From Apoda limacodes (lineage: Eukaryota; Arthropoda; Insecta; Lepidoptera; Limacodidae), in assembly GCA_946406115.1 (NCBI GenBank), contig OX291557.1:20926501-20990500 (forward strand): DNA of 64,000 nucleotides, written 5' to 3'. Each line of letters begins with the position of its first letter. Position 1 is the stretch's first letter. The notes under the pieces are model-generated. The model saw only the letters and a list, made by a program, of their open reading frames with translations, did not search any database and had not been told where the DNA came from. The position numbers and the translations under genes are program-made. Shown here piece by piece: positions 20,441-31,862 of this stretch.

Positions 20441-23335
20441 GATGAAAATAAATAAAACTTTATTTTCCATAATGATTTAGTTGTAACCTATAAGGCTACT
20501 TTGCGGTCACAGCCGTCATTACGACATATGGTGAACTTTTTGTGGCCATGCGATTTGTTTGTATGCCTTTCTCGGTCGCGCTAGTGACAAAGGTAATCAC
20601 GTGTCTTTTTTCTACCCAGTTTTCCTTCAAGCTACAGGATAATTGAAATTGTACAGTGCATGCGGGTAAGTGAAAGGACTTGCTTCATAAAGATTAATAT
20701 GTTAATCAGAGATGACACTCCATTAAATAACAATATTTCCGCAAAGTTTTAGAATAATAGATTATTTAATCGCGGTTTTATCAGACTGGCCAATTTAAAC
20801 TATTAGGTACTAGTCAATTCAAATAATTCGATTGAATTATAATTCAGAATTAAAATATTCTCTAAAAAATCTCTTGTTTTTTAAAATAATTTATTTTTAT
20901 TTTTGTGTTATTTATTTTTGAGTTGATATTAATGTAATGAAAACTATGATGATATAGTTAATATATGCCATATAATGTTGTAAGAAATTTGTGTTATTTC
21001 TTAATATGTTTTTCAGCGCAAAAATTATGCGTTATTCGCAGTACCTTTGACCTTTTGACTTAATTGATCAGAGACGAGCTGTGAGAATATTTGACGTTGT
21101 TTGTCGCCGAAGGTTGACGATTATAGTAACTATTTGACGATCCAAAACTCACGAGCGGTACTTTTACATACCTTTGTGCTGCATTGATCGAAATAATTAC
21201 GCAGAGTGCTAATTTAGAGACGCTTCCTCCCGAGAAAGCTTAGTTTGTAGTTGACTTTTTACTGCGGTATATATGTTTTTATACTATTCTAGCCTCTTTG
21301 AGGACCTGAAGAACTTAACTCTCTTTTGACGTCTATGTTCAACGATTATTTTATTCTTTATTACAACACCTAGAACATTGACCTATCTGTTAGGTCCACC
21401 AATTTCGTGTCGCGTCGCGGAGTGCAGTGGTCAGTTAAAGTTTTATAACGTTTTACTATTTATCATAAATATGGTATGGAATAGGAGTTTTGACTGCTTC
21501 TCTCGCTGATATAAAAGTTATACTAATTCGACTCAGTCAATACGATTAAAAAAAAACCAGTCAAGTGCAAATCGAACTTGCTCACTGAGTGTTCCGTACC
21601 ACCTGCAACAGACAGAATGCACAAGCCCTAATCGCACTTGACAGGGTTTTTATTTGGTATTTTTTACCGTTACCGTTTTTACGGTAAATCAAACACAACA
21701 AAAATATGTTTATTGTGCAGTCTTTCCTTAATTTTTTTTATTTGTCGTTCTTTTTTTTTATTTTTCATGAAATCCGTTTTAATCCGAATTTCCGTCGGTC
21801 CTGTTTGAAAGTCTGTTTATCATTACTTTACTTCACTACGGAGGAACCTGTTGAGCTGAATTTTTGCACAGAGAATGTTGTGCATGGGGACGGAAATTGA
21901 CATAGATTATATTTTATCTCGAAAAAATTCCCGCGGGAACAATACCAAACCTTCTTTCTATAATCAAAAGATCGCCGCTGCGGGCAAAAATTAGTAACAT
22001 ACATTTCGTGAATGTTTTTGTGAAGTACATATTATGTAATAAAACTGTAAATAATTTTCTATCTACATATGCATGCATGCATCACGCGATGGAAAGATTT
22101 TAATAAAACTTAGCCTAGGGAGTAAATAGCTACACTAAAGGTACTTTTAGGTACTTATTTTTTCCGGTTTTTGTTTTTAATTACAGTTTCATTGTAATAT
22201 CGTTGGCTATGTCTTTATAATGTAGAATAATATTGCTTAGTTACTCGTCTTTTCAAAATATTGCCTTGCTTTGAATACTCTGTTTATGCAAACCTGATCT
22301 TTTGTTTTAAAGCCTAATACCGGGAAGGAAACACACAGTCGGCTACGACGACGTTAGCCGAGAGAGTAGGCGTGGCGCGCGGTCCACGTAGGAAGTTTTT
22401 ATGAAATCGTGCCCAATTCAATTGTATTTGTTTATTATACTTTCATATAACAGTAGAAACTAAATAAAAAAACATGGTTCTTCTAAAAATCGACTTATGT
22501 GCGGCAAAGTTCGACATCGGACCGTTGTTGTCGCTGCCGTCGCAAAACTGTGTGTTCCCGTCTTAAATCTATTACCGATCAAACTCGCTAGCCGTCGCGT
22601 GTTGCCGCTTACGAAAACTTTACATTGTGATACAAAACACAATGGTCTTGATTTCTTAATAAATATTTAACGGCTCAGTCGGCGTACTGTTCGGGATTAC
22701 CGTGGTGGTATTTACTAGCTGTTTCCCGTCGGTCTTCGTCTGCGTCGACATCAGTTTAGCGGTTTGCTTTGTAATACGAGTATGTCTGCTAATACATTGT
22801 AGTCTTTGTGCTAATATAATACCTACTACCCTACAATAAGCCCGGTTTTTATTGAAGCACCTACACTACTTATCAAGATATACATGCTGGCACGTAAGTC
22901 TAGCGATGACCTTGAATCCGCAGAATTCATTTTTTTAAATGTGTTTGATGTAGGGGCGCGGAGTTCGAGGGGTGCACTATTTTTTTAAATCATCACCACT
23001 AAGGGTCACAAAACTGGATTTACTAAAATTGACAGAGTGGGCAAACCGGGTTCTATCTACTCATGAATTTGCTCTGACCTATTGATTCTCTTAGCTGGTA
23101 CTTTCTCCATCGAGAATACCAGATATAGAAGACCATACGAGCTCCTTACTGGACCTTCTGCTGACTACACGTCCGGACGGATATTCCGTTTCAGTAGATG
23201 CGTGTCACTCAAGTGTCATGCACACAACCTGATCCATCTGATCCAATTGGCGTCGTTTTTGGCATAATAAGTCGACTGGGATGGATTGCGATAATTTCAT
23301 GCATCGTACCCGTGAAGGCAACTATATATATAACA
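20441..23335. other. No gene recognised; CpG-richer patches near 22.3-22.8 kb
   Basis: A short repeat R tail lies at about 21547-21605 on the minus strand (CAGTCAAGTGCAAATCGAAC). Patches 22330-22400 and 22500-22770 are clearly richer in CG than the neighbourhood and hold TCAGT initiator-like words; they could be a promoter or 5' UTR, but no coding exon is supported. Confidence 0.35.
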
Positions 23336-23339
23336 AAAC

Positions 23340-23608
23340 CGACTTACACTTGACGTTTTCAAGTAGCCTAAGTCCTTCCCCGGGACTCAAACTACCTCCA
23401 TGCCAAATTTGCCAGGGGTTTCACCTGCCCTTGATTCGTTTATCGTTGTAGGATTTCAACGGCAACTCCTCAATGATAGAAAAAATCTACTCACACTTGA
23501 CGTTTTTCTTTTATGTCGAATATCATCTAAATCAATTCAGTGGTTAAAGCGTGAAGACGAAACAGACAGCGAACAGAGTTACTTTCGCATTTATAATATT
23601 AGTATGGA
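23340..23608 (-). mobile_element. Helitron-like 5' portion
   Basis: On the minus strand it opens A/TCCATACTAATATTATAAA, then TGCGAAAGTAACTCTGTTCG and a TTCACGCTTTAACCACTGAA block. It ends in debris containing CATGGAGGTAGTTTGAGTCC near 23380-23405. The TC start after A, and the same opening at 57065, support the call. Confidence 0.55.
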
Positions 23609-24254
23609 TTACTTCTAAAACGTAACGTAAACTTAATTACTTGAACATAAAGATCACAGATATAATTTGTTAACAAGTACCAGCGTGGAATCAGTAGAGC
23701 TTATTTGGGTTTTACCGTAAGATAGATAAGGAGTCCCTTGAAAACTCTATAAGCAGCAAAATGGATTTTCAATAATTAGAAATTTTAGGGAGTATCTTGA
23801 AATTCATCAAGAAGATAAAACCAATTTTTGTTTTAAAATCGAGAAATATAATAACGTTGTTTAAAATTCTGATCTACCAAGTTTGGAATAAAGTGGCTTA
23901 TCTTGGATCTTAAACCAAATCATAACAAGTTGTATTATTGACTCGAAGAAACTTCTCATTTTTCGATTACCGGGGTTACGCACAGTATAGGTAATACTAC
24001 TCCATCCGTGGGAGAACCTCACAACTAAAGCTATACTCAAAGCCTACACCTATGTTTAGGGTCGCCAACTATACTGTTTTGAACAGTATTATACTGTTTT
24101 TCACTAAATTATACTTTCTACTGTTGAACAAAAATAAAGTATACAAAATACTGTTTACATTTATAAGTCAGAGGGCGTTCACTGCTCAGTGCAGCGCAGC
24201 CACAAACAAATCACACTGAGTTTCTGAACGAATCTGTTAATGTCAAATATTCAA

Positions 24255-24684
24255 GGGCGCGTTCGTTTTGGGATGCAGAATCATTATTTTCATTACCTGT
24301 AATCCGTTCGTTTAGCATTGGTATCAAAAATATCAAAATTTTAGTATTATCTGTGACAAGCTGTCATGCGTTCGTTTACGATATTTTTGCTATTTTTGTC
24401 ACTTTTGCCACCAAAAAATAAAACTTTAGACCCATGTCTGGAGGAGGGGTTTTTGTGTTAATTTGTCAAACTGCCTATACATATTCATTGTTTATGGTAG
24501 TGTGTGTGTGTTTTATCGTAGTGTGTGTACGTCAACCGTTCGTTTTGCCAGTTTTGTAACCAAAAATTTTGTTAGTAACGTTTCAAAACTACACGAACGG
24601 TAGGTGTCGGTGGCAAAACCAGCGTTATCAAAAGTGTGAAAAGTATCTTTTGTGGGAACTTTTAATCCCAGAACGAACGCGCCC
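24255..24684. mobile_element. PIF/Harbinger-like MITE nested in the hAT element
   Basis: Ends GGGCGCGTTCGTTTTGGGAT and ATCCCAGAACGAACGCGCCC are 20-bp inverted repeats with one mismatch. CAA flanks both sides (24252-24254 and 24685-24687). GTTCGT words repeat inside. A 3-bp duplication and GGG start suggest PIF/Harbinger, though CAA is not its usual target. At 430 bp it is non-coding. Confidence 0.75.
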
Positions 24685-24687
24685 CAA

Positions 24688-25150
24688 GTGGGTCGATTTT
24701 AATCAGACTAATTTTTTTAAAAAATCATTGAAGTCTTCAGTCACATTTGATCATTTTGAGAAAATTATAGATAATCTAAATTTGTATAGACTCAATATTG
24801 GTATGGATGATTTACATTCAGAATTACCAAATTTCGAAGTAATTTATGAAAAAATATCAGAAGACAAAGATTTTCTTGAAATGAGTAATGGCCAAAACTG
24901 GAACCATTTATTAGTAAACAGTCCAGAAGAATTTAAAAACATAACTAAAATTGTCTCATATCTACTTTCTGTTCCCGCCACATCAGCATTTACTGAAAGA
25001 GTTTTTTCAGTAATTAATGCTAATTGGCGGGAGGATAGAAATATAGCATCTATTAATTTAATAAAAAATGAGCACCTCATTTATTTTCATTTCAGTTATA
25101 TGAAGTTTTTAAAAAAGATTGTTAACTTACTGTTGTGCGAGAAGCTCTAA
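24688..25150 (+). pseudogene. hAT transposase C-terminal region
   Basis: The open frame right of the nested element contains FKNITKIVSYLLSVPATSAF then TERVFSVINANWREDRN and SINLIKNEHLIYFHF. This is the hAT dimerisation block, whose S-x-P-x-T-S-x-x-x-E-R-x-F core is intact. The N-terminal two thirds, including BED finger and the first catalytic acidic residues, are missing or unreadable to the left. An ATG at 24569 lies inside the nested element and is not the native start. It cannot encode a working enzyme. No frameshift is seen in the last ~150 codons, suggesting moderate age. Confidence 0.85.
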
Positions 25151-25715
25151 AAATATCTATTTAAAACAATAAATAAATAAAATACTGTTCAATTTTCTAA
25201 AATACTGTTTAATATTATTCATAGACCTAAATATACTTTATTTCTAGTAAAAAAAGTTGGCAACCCTATTATGTTTGCCACTGGTTGCAATGAATGACGA
25301 TTCACAGGTAAATCTGTACAATAATGTTCATTGTAAAGAGATTACGGTACAGATTTCGTCGTTCGATAGATAGTAACAAGCTGTCATACCTGCTAGCTCC
25401 ACGGGGGGACGAAGCATCGTATCGATTTTATTCTGATTGTAATGTAACGTATTGGTTCGGAAGTTGTTAGACTAATCGCCGTGAAATTAAATTCAATCAA
25501 GCAGCCATAGGCAGTGCCGCTTGTAGGGCTTTAATGTCACCGCAAGGGTAAGAAAGTCAAATTGACTAACTACATTCAACTTCTAATTGCAAGGAAACAC
25601 GGTGTCTCCATCGCAGGGAAAATCGTTGTGCTGAATTCGATACGAGATGTTCGAGGACATGTTATGTATTTTTTGTGTACGAATTGTAATGTGGGGCAAT
25701 GTTGATCAAGTTAAT

Positions 25716-25870
25716 GTTAAAGTCAAAGTAATTTTTTTTATTCATATGAGGTTCTTACAAACACTTTAGGATCGTCAAAGTTATTAAATACTATTTTTAC
25801 TAATTCGGTGCACAATTTATATATCACTACCGAGAAGAATCCGGCAAGCAACTCCATAGTTACTCTAGGT
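25716..25870 (-). repeat. LINE 3' end fragment
   Basis: The reverse complement ends in a CTTGCCGGATTCTTCTCGGT block, GATCCTAAAGTG and a TTTGACTTTAAC tail. It is the same 3' UTR as the LINEs at 34226-35395 and 62465-62942. Confidence 0.7.
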
Positions 25871-28030
25871 TGGTATTAGGCAGAAAATAAAGAAAGGTAA
25901 AATATAAACAGTCAAATACCAAACTTAACTTTCCAATACATGATACAAGGACAACATGCAAATTAAGCACGCCAGTAACACAACCCAATTTATTATATAT
26001 ATATTATATATAGTAGTATATAATAAGTATGTATGCTTTACAGAATTCCTGCCTAAAGGTTTTCTTTATTTCAAGGTCTGTGTTGTGAAAGTGTTTTTAT
26101 TCCAGTACTTTCTGTGTTTTTCCCGTACGCTATCTTTTCGTTTCGAGTTGATATTATAATAATATTGTTATAATTCACATCATAGTTTAAATCCCCAGAT
26201 GGTTTTTTTTTCTGTTCTGACAATGGAGTTGGCTGTTGCAGCCATTACTGCATCACCGGGCTTTTTGGGGCGAGACTCTGAAGGAGCCTCAGCCCATATA
26301 GCGCCCAACGCTCAAGGGCTCCCCAAATTCTTGTATTAGCAATTTTTACATTTATCAGTCACATAATCAATTCAAAATATCAAATCTGTGTGTCAAAATT
26401 CATGAATACAAAACATAAATTCATGGAAACATCTCCAAGGTTCCAATAACATAACCAAAAAAATTGTACAAGTAGGTATTTTCAGTTTACCATCAAAAGA
26501 AATCTTTCATAAACTGCTAAAATTTCTTATAGATACAAAATCCATTTGTATGTCCTGCATCACATTATATTTTTGCTATTTCACTTCGTATAAGATCAAA
26601 CTGTAGTACAACTCATCCGGGGATTATCGTAGTTTCCGGCGATGGGTGGAGAAAAAGCTAAAATTGTTACTTTTTTAAAAAAAGGAGAAAATTATATTAT
26701 TTACATCAAGTTGGGACAAAAGAAAATACTCGGAGAAACTCTGGCCGAATGGCTTGGCATCCAGCCATAAACTGCCTGCTACTTCACGTCACTCTCCATC
26801 TTGACGCACCACGTTTTCCAGGAGCGGGGAGTGAAGACGTCCTTACGCCTCAGCGGCTGCGTGAAGAAGGGAAGGGAGATGGCGGAGGCCACAGGGATTT
26901 CAAAAGGTCGATTATGAAAATAGGGTGGTAGTGTTATGAAAATAGGGATACCATGTAATAAATTTTAGATTTTACTAAAGGGTGCGTTTCTATGTCCAAA
27001 AATGCAATGCAAAAATTGATTTTTGCATGCATTGAAATTAAATTATAGTTGAAGGTGCAATGTAGCATAAAAAACATGCTACAACACACCCACAAAACAA
27101 TGTTGGGGAAAACCTAATAACTAACCACTTCAACTCACTGCTTGTGATAAGTACAGTCTATCTGGATGGACTAGGTAGCTTTGTGTCATAAATCACCAGT
27201 TTTTCAGTTATAAGTGGTAAAATAAAAGAGCTTTTTCACCTTTGTATAAAATCTAAGCAAGCAGAAATCTCAATTATATTACAAACTATTAAACTGGAGA
27301 CGTTTTGATTGCTTGATGAAGAACATAATTTTCTTTTTTTATTAATCTAGGAGCTTATCACAAAGTAACTATTTTTTTTGCTTCCATTCGAAGTATACTT
27401 ATTATCTTATATTTAAAAAATAAATCCTAAATCAACAAAAAAGTACTTATATATCCATTACAACAAATCACGTCTTCAATGACATCCGTCATATACTTAA
27501 TTACAATATTTTACGAGATAACAATCACGTCAATGACATTCTTTAACAAGCGTCCAATACCACGGTCCGTGGTTACATAACTCTATCTTTGGTCTGGTAA
27601 GTAATAGCACAAACTACTATGTATGTAAAGGCAATTAATATTAGAAAATGAGTGTACGGCAGCCACACGCAACAGTGTCCACATGCGTGAGACTCACATG
27701 TGCGACGTTCGTCTTCTCATCCTTCCGCTCATACACTGTTTCCACTGTCGCCAATCTAGCGGGACGTCAACGTAGATCGGAAAATACATTCTCCTATAAA
27801 ACTTCTTTTAACATCACAACGGTATTTTAAGAAAAAACATAATCTTACCAACAAAGTGAATTTAGCTGTAATCTAGTGATCAGCAAGTAATGTGGGTAGG
27901 TATAAAACTGTAAACAGCGGTTTTGTGCAGCCGTGTATGAAATATTAAAATTATTTAGTATTATTGATACATTTCATCTGAAAACAAATGCTAAGCCTAC
28001 TGGCGGTATGAATTATGTATGGTATGGTAT
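25871..28030. other. No gene recognised; GC-rich patches and small hairpins
   Basis: 26222-26340 and 26740-26925 are GC-richer with short plus-strand frames and no recognised domain. 26981-27091 may be a tiny MITE: it starts GGGTGCGTTTC, ends ACAACACACCC, and holds two hairpins (AATGCAAAAAT/ATTTTTGCATGCATT and GTAGCAT/ATGCTAC). 27650-27780 is another GC-richer patch. None is strong enough to call a gene. Confidence 0.35.
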
Positions 28031-28036
28031 AAATAA

Positions 28037-28335
28037 ATGATGCCCACGGCTACTTGCTACCAACACACCGCTCGCCATCGGCAAGGAATTCACTCTCACT
28101 CTTTACAACTGAAATGGTGCGTACAGTGCGGTTTCAGAGAAACTTCCTCCCAAGCAGGCCAATGTTTTCTCTAAGGACTACAGTATAGGGTTCTTCAAGA
28201 AAAGTTTTTAGATTTTTGAAGGGTCGTAACGTGCGAGTGATACCCCAAGCGTCCATAGGCTACGGGGCCGCTTACCATCAGGCTGACCGTAAGCTTGTTT
28301 GCCACCTTAGTGATAAAAAAAATAAATAATAATAA
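28037..28335 (+). mobile_element. LINE 3' end, same family as 31863-32941
   Basis: Starts at the codons for MMPTATCYQHTARHRQGIHS and runs through an RFQRNFL-like block with frameshifts, then GGGTTCTTCAAGAAAAG and the 3' UTR (GCTTACCATCAGGCTGACCG, CTTAGTGATAAAAAAA). It ends in an (AAT)n-like tail and is heavily 5'-truncated. Another LINE begins immediately after. Confidence 0.85.
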
Positions 28336-28675
28336 TATGCTTGCTTTAGAGAAAGATCAACGAGAGACCTGTAGAAGACGTAAGTACCTGTTACTACATG
28401 GTATACAGTAGGCAAAGAATGAGGATACTTCGGATACGTTAGTAAAAACCATTATTGACAAACTGGGTACCAAAATATCTCAAATCTCAAAAGAACAAAT
28501 AAGTAAGTGCCATCGCATGAAACCTACATCCAAGGACCATTCAAGGCCTGTACTTATTAAGTTCAACGAAGTCATTACTCGGGATAAAGTATGGTTTCCA
28601 AAAATATTATATAAAGGTAATAACATCACAGAATCCGGATGTTTTTACTAAAACTCGCTACGCCACTTCTAGCAT
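28336..28675 (+). pseudogene. LINE ORF1-like fragment
   Basis: The translation gives LEKDQRETCRRRKYLLLHGI, then EDTSDTLVKTIIDKLG and KPTSKDHSRPVLIKFNEVIT with RDKVWFPK. This resembles the RNA-binding-type ORF1 seen in lepidopteran LINEs (basic LLLHG-like strand and RPVLIKF...R..V motif). One in-frame stop follows the GI. It sits directly 5' of a reverse transcriptase frame, as expected for ORF1. Confidence 0.6.
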
Positions 28676-29740
28676 AGACTGGTCTTCAGTTTTGACGACA
28701 GATGATGTTGATCAAGAAGTTAAGATATTTAATTCACAAATTGCATGCCCCTATAAGGACTGTGGAAATTAAACATCTTCCAGCGCCATGGCTATCTGAC
28801 GAGATTAAATCACTGTAGGCAAAAAATTGTAGGGCTAAAGCCAAACTTAAGTCTAATTAAGATAATCTTTAAAAGTATAGGAGCATACGATATTAGTGTA
28901 ATAGAGCGTGTAAAGATACACAATGACGCCCCATATTCATGATTCAGTTGAAAACGAGGACCCAGCAAGTCTGGAAATTTCTAAAGTCATTAGGAGTTGA
29001 GAAGTCACAGCAACACTTCATTCCTTGTCATTTCAATATTGATTTACTCAATCAACACTTCACTACCTCCTCTACTTTTGATAGTAGAAAAAAAAAGGAT
29101 AACCTTGGCTAATCTTTCAAATAAAGCAACTAATGAGTAATCCCCTTTTGTTTTTAATCAATTCACTGATTGTGTCGATGAGGAGAGCATAAACTTCATT
29201 GATTCGAATGCCGTTGGATGTGACTATATTGGCCGTAACATAATCCAATTAATTCCAATCCTTAATATAATAGCTCCAACTATAACTCATATTCTTAATT
29301 CCTCAATTTCCTCCAATAAATTTCCTAGCACGTGGAAAGACGTTCAAGTAATACCTTAACCGAAAAAAAAAACAATCTTTCGTCTTTCTTCCATTATCGC
29401 CCCATATCAATACTTCCTTTCCTTTCAAATGTCCTCGAACGCCTAGTGCACCAGCAACTGAGCCTGTTTCTTACAAAAAAAAACCTTTTTAATCCTTTCC
29501 AGTATGGATTTAGATCTGGCCATAGTACGGTCACTGCATTTACTAAAATTACTGATGACATTCAGCTTGTTATGGAAAATAACCAATTGACAAATCTTAC
29601 TTTACTAGACTTCAGTTATGCTTTTAATACTGTCGATTTTGACATTTTGCTTTGTTTATTACGCTCTCTTAACATATATCCAACAGTGATTAATTGGTTT
29701 CATAGTTACTTGCATGGTCGCCGACAACGCATTAGGGTCC
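28676..29740 (+). pseudogene. LINE ORF2 with endonuclease deleted, 3'-truncated
   Basis: IDWSSVLTTDDVDQEVKIFN then PIRTVEIKHLPAPWLSDEIK are the linker between endonuclease and reverse transcriptase. After decay come LIPILNIIAPTITHILNSSI and FPSTWKDVQVIP, then HYRPISILPFLSNVLERLVH, YGFRSGHSTVTAF and LLDFSYAFNTVDFDILL, the finger and motif A region of the reverse transcriptase. Sequence stops after the HSYLHGRRQRI block, before the catalytic YADD, so the palm C-motif, thumb and 3' end are gone. The endonuclease expected between ORF1 and the linker is absent. Several stops and shifts; dead copy. Jockey/CR1-like by motif order. Confidence 0.8.
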
Positions 29741-29744
29741 TCAT

Positions 29745-30779
29745 GTACTTTTACTTTAAAATTTATATTAATTTACCATTTATACACTTAACACATTACA
29801 TTACTCAAAAATTACATTAAAAACACAATAAAATATCATCTTCTATAAACAAGTTACATAAGTAATTGTACTTATCTAAAGTGTTTTTCAATACTTCATT
29901 TCCATTCAGTGTCGGCAGCTTGACGGTTTTGCAGATAATTATAACAGAACTATTCAATCTTTAAAAGATCGCATTTAGACTACAAATATAAATATACCTA
30001 TCTTATACACTGTGTTAAACTAAATACAATACGATTTTACACATCATTCAATTAATAAATTAAAATAAAAATTCATTATTCATGTATTTAATCAATTGAT
30101 TAATTTTTTATTAAATTTTTAGTTATTCTAAACAATTATTCAAAGCACAATAATCCATGACGTGCAAAACGATGCCTGCAATATTAAATCTGCCATCATA
30201 AACTTTGAGCCACTGATAAAAATTTGAATTCGGCACCCTTACAGAACTTGTTTCTGCTAAAATTAAAGATTTATTTTTTAAACTGGATACCTATTCAATT
30301 GAATCAGTCTATAAAAACACAGACACACACTGTTTTGTCAATGATGACAGGTACAAAAAACCCAAATTACTACAAGGTGACTTACCTCAATATATTCTTG
30401 TTGTATCTATATGGACCAAGTCTGTCTGTTGTATGTCTTCTAAGAGGACCTAAGCGAGCCCTAAATTACAGTTCAAACTTAGAGAGGACATAAATGGTAG
30501 GGACAAGATCTAACTTAAAACAATAAAATATAAAAAAATTGTACGACCTTAAGTAAGTAGGTATGATCTTCCTTGAATATAACCGGCACAAGTACACAAT
30601 AAGTAAAATAGACAAGAACTTTATATATAAAAACAAAACACTTTTCTGACAAAATAGGATATTTTAATTCTGCAGAATAATGACAACCATAGAGTGTTGC
30701 CAGAAACACAAAAACAGATTGCTTTGGCACCTAGCGTTACGTGCGTAAGGCGCGGCCCTGATAGAAACGGTCCAAAACA
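29745..30779. other. No gene recognised
   Basis: AT-rich; an open frame at 30224-30493 shows no motif. Possibly older LINE debris near 29890-29970. Confidence 0.4.
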
Positions 30780-30873
30780 CAGACACATGCACACGCCCAC
30801 GCCCACGCACACGCACACGGACACGCACACGAACACGCACACACTCACGCTCACACACACACACACACACACT
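30780..30873. repeat. (CACACG)n/(CA)n microsatellite
   Basis: Interrupted CACACG-type units grade into a pure CA run. Open frames on both strands through it are low-complexity artefacts. Confidence 0.95.
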
Positions 30874-30879
30874 GTATGA

Positions 30880-31444
30880 AAATAGTCGCAAGTAAATCCC
30901 AAAACCTCAAAACGTGAAGAAAACACAATTACAGCAATTTCGATTCTCGGTTCAAAATCATTTCAAAAACAGTCGGGCAATGGTTGAACAAACGTAACAT
31001 GACGTGCGTGAAATGGAAACGCACCATTATTTTGGTGACATATCTATTATAATATTATACCGACCCCATGGGCGGGCTGTTTTAATGCTTAGTTAATTAC
31101 GTATAACAAAAAAGTACCTCAGAATTGGTCACTTGTCATATCGATCAACGACATAGCACTTATAGTAAATTGATCGGAAGGACCGCTTTGAGTATTGTTA
31201 TTTGATTTTAAGTAGAAGTAGTAAGAACTACTTAAGCTAAGTAATTGGCCCGATTGCCATTGTAACATAAGACCACCATTCCTACGCATTGCGGTGATTG
31301 GATATTTTCTTAAGTTAATGTTTATGTGTTTAATTAGCGATTACAATACATTTATCAATTGTTAGAAGTAAAGTAATGGCGGCCTTAATTAATCACTCAC
31401 TTACTTAGGAAATAGATGATTGAGCCATTTTTGTAAAACATATA
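30880..31444. other. No gene recognised
   Basis: AT-rich spacer. GGAAACGCACCATTATTTTGG near 31016-31036 is a possible MITE end without an obvious partner. Confidence 0.35.
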
Positions 31445-31575
31445 GATACATATCACTCAGAATCAAAACAAACTTGAATGTTTATCACATTAATGTTTGT
31501 TTTGTGCGGGTATTGAACCCGCGGGCCCTCGGTTCGATAGACATTTACTATCAAGAGACCCACTGAGCGGTAATA
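31445..31575 (-). mobile_element. tRNA-derived SINE fragment
   Basis: On the minus strand ACCGCTCAGTGGGTCTCTTG is followed by GCGGGTTCAATACCCGCAC (box B-like) and AAACAAACATTAATGTGATA, the same layout as the SINE at 33597-33897. The head is degraded and the 3' body lost. Confidence 0.65.
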
Positions 31576-31862
31576 CTACTAAAAAATTAAACATTAAACA
31601 TAATTGGTTTATTAAATATGCGGGAATGTCTTAATCGTTTTTTTTTTATATCTTTCCATCAAAATATAACAGACAATTTCAATTTGAGTCACACTGATTG
31701 AAAAAAATATGAGTTCTAGCAGAAGAGAAATAGAAAATCTCAAAATTTCCTTACAGAAACTGTCATAATCAATTTACTACCAAACAAATGGAAAGAAATA
31801 TAAATTTATAATTTGGTTCTGTAAATATAAATATTCGTATTTATTTTTCTCATAGAGGGGGA

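Larger units (their letters stand above)
24058..25268 (+). mobile_element. hAT transposon, decayed, with nested element
   Basis: The left end AGGGTCGCCAACTATACTGT and right end GTTGGCAACCCTA are inverted repeats (one mismatch in 13). CTATGTTT (24050-24057) and TTATGTTT (25269-25276) flank them, an 8-bp duplication with one difference. AATACTGTTTAA-like words repeat subterminally at both ends. It carries the C-terminal part of a hAT transposase and an inserted PIF-like element (24255-24684). Confidence 0.8.

Noticed and set aside
24569..24687. N-terminal 40 codons of the open frame at 24569-25150
   Set aside because: They lie inside the nested PIF-like element, so they are not part of the native transposase.
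26749..26931. GC-rich 60-codon frame as a gene
   Set aside because: No splice borders, no motif, and the sequence style resembles repeat debris.
30621..30926. Open frames on both strands through the CA-rich tract
   Set aside because: Val/Cys and Thr/His strings are just the microsatellite read in several frames.
26981..31036. 4-kb DNA transposon bounded by GGTGCGTTTC ends
   Set aside because: Only about a dozen end bases agree and no target duplication was found; the LINEs between are unrelated insertions.
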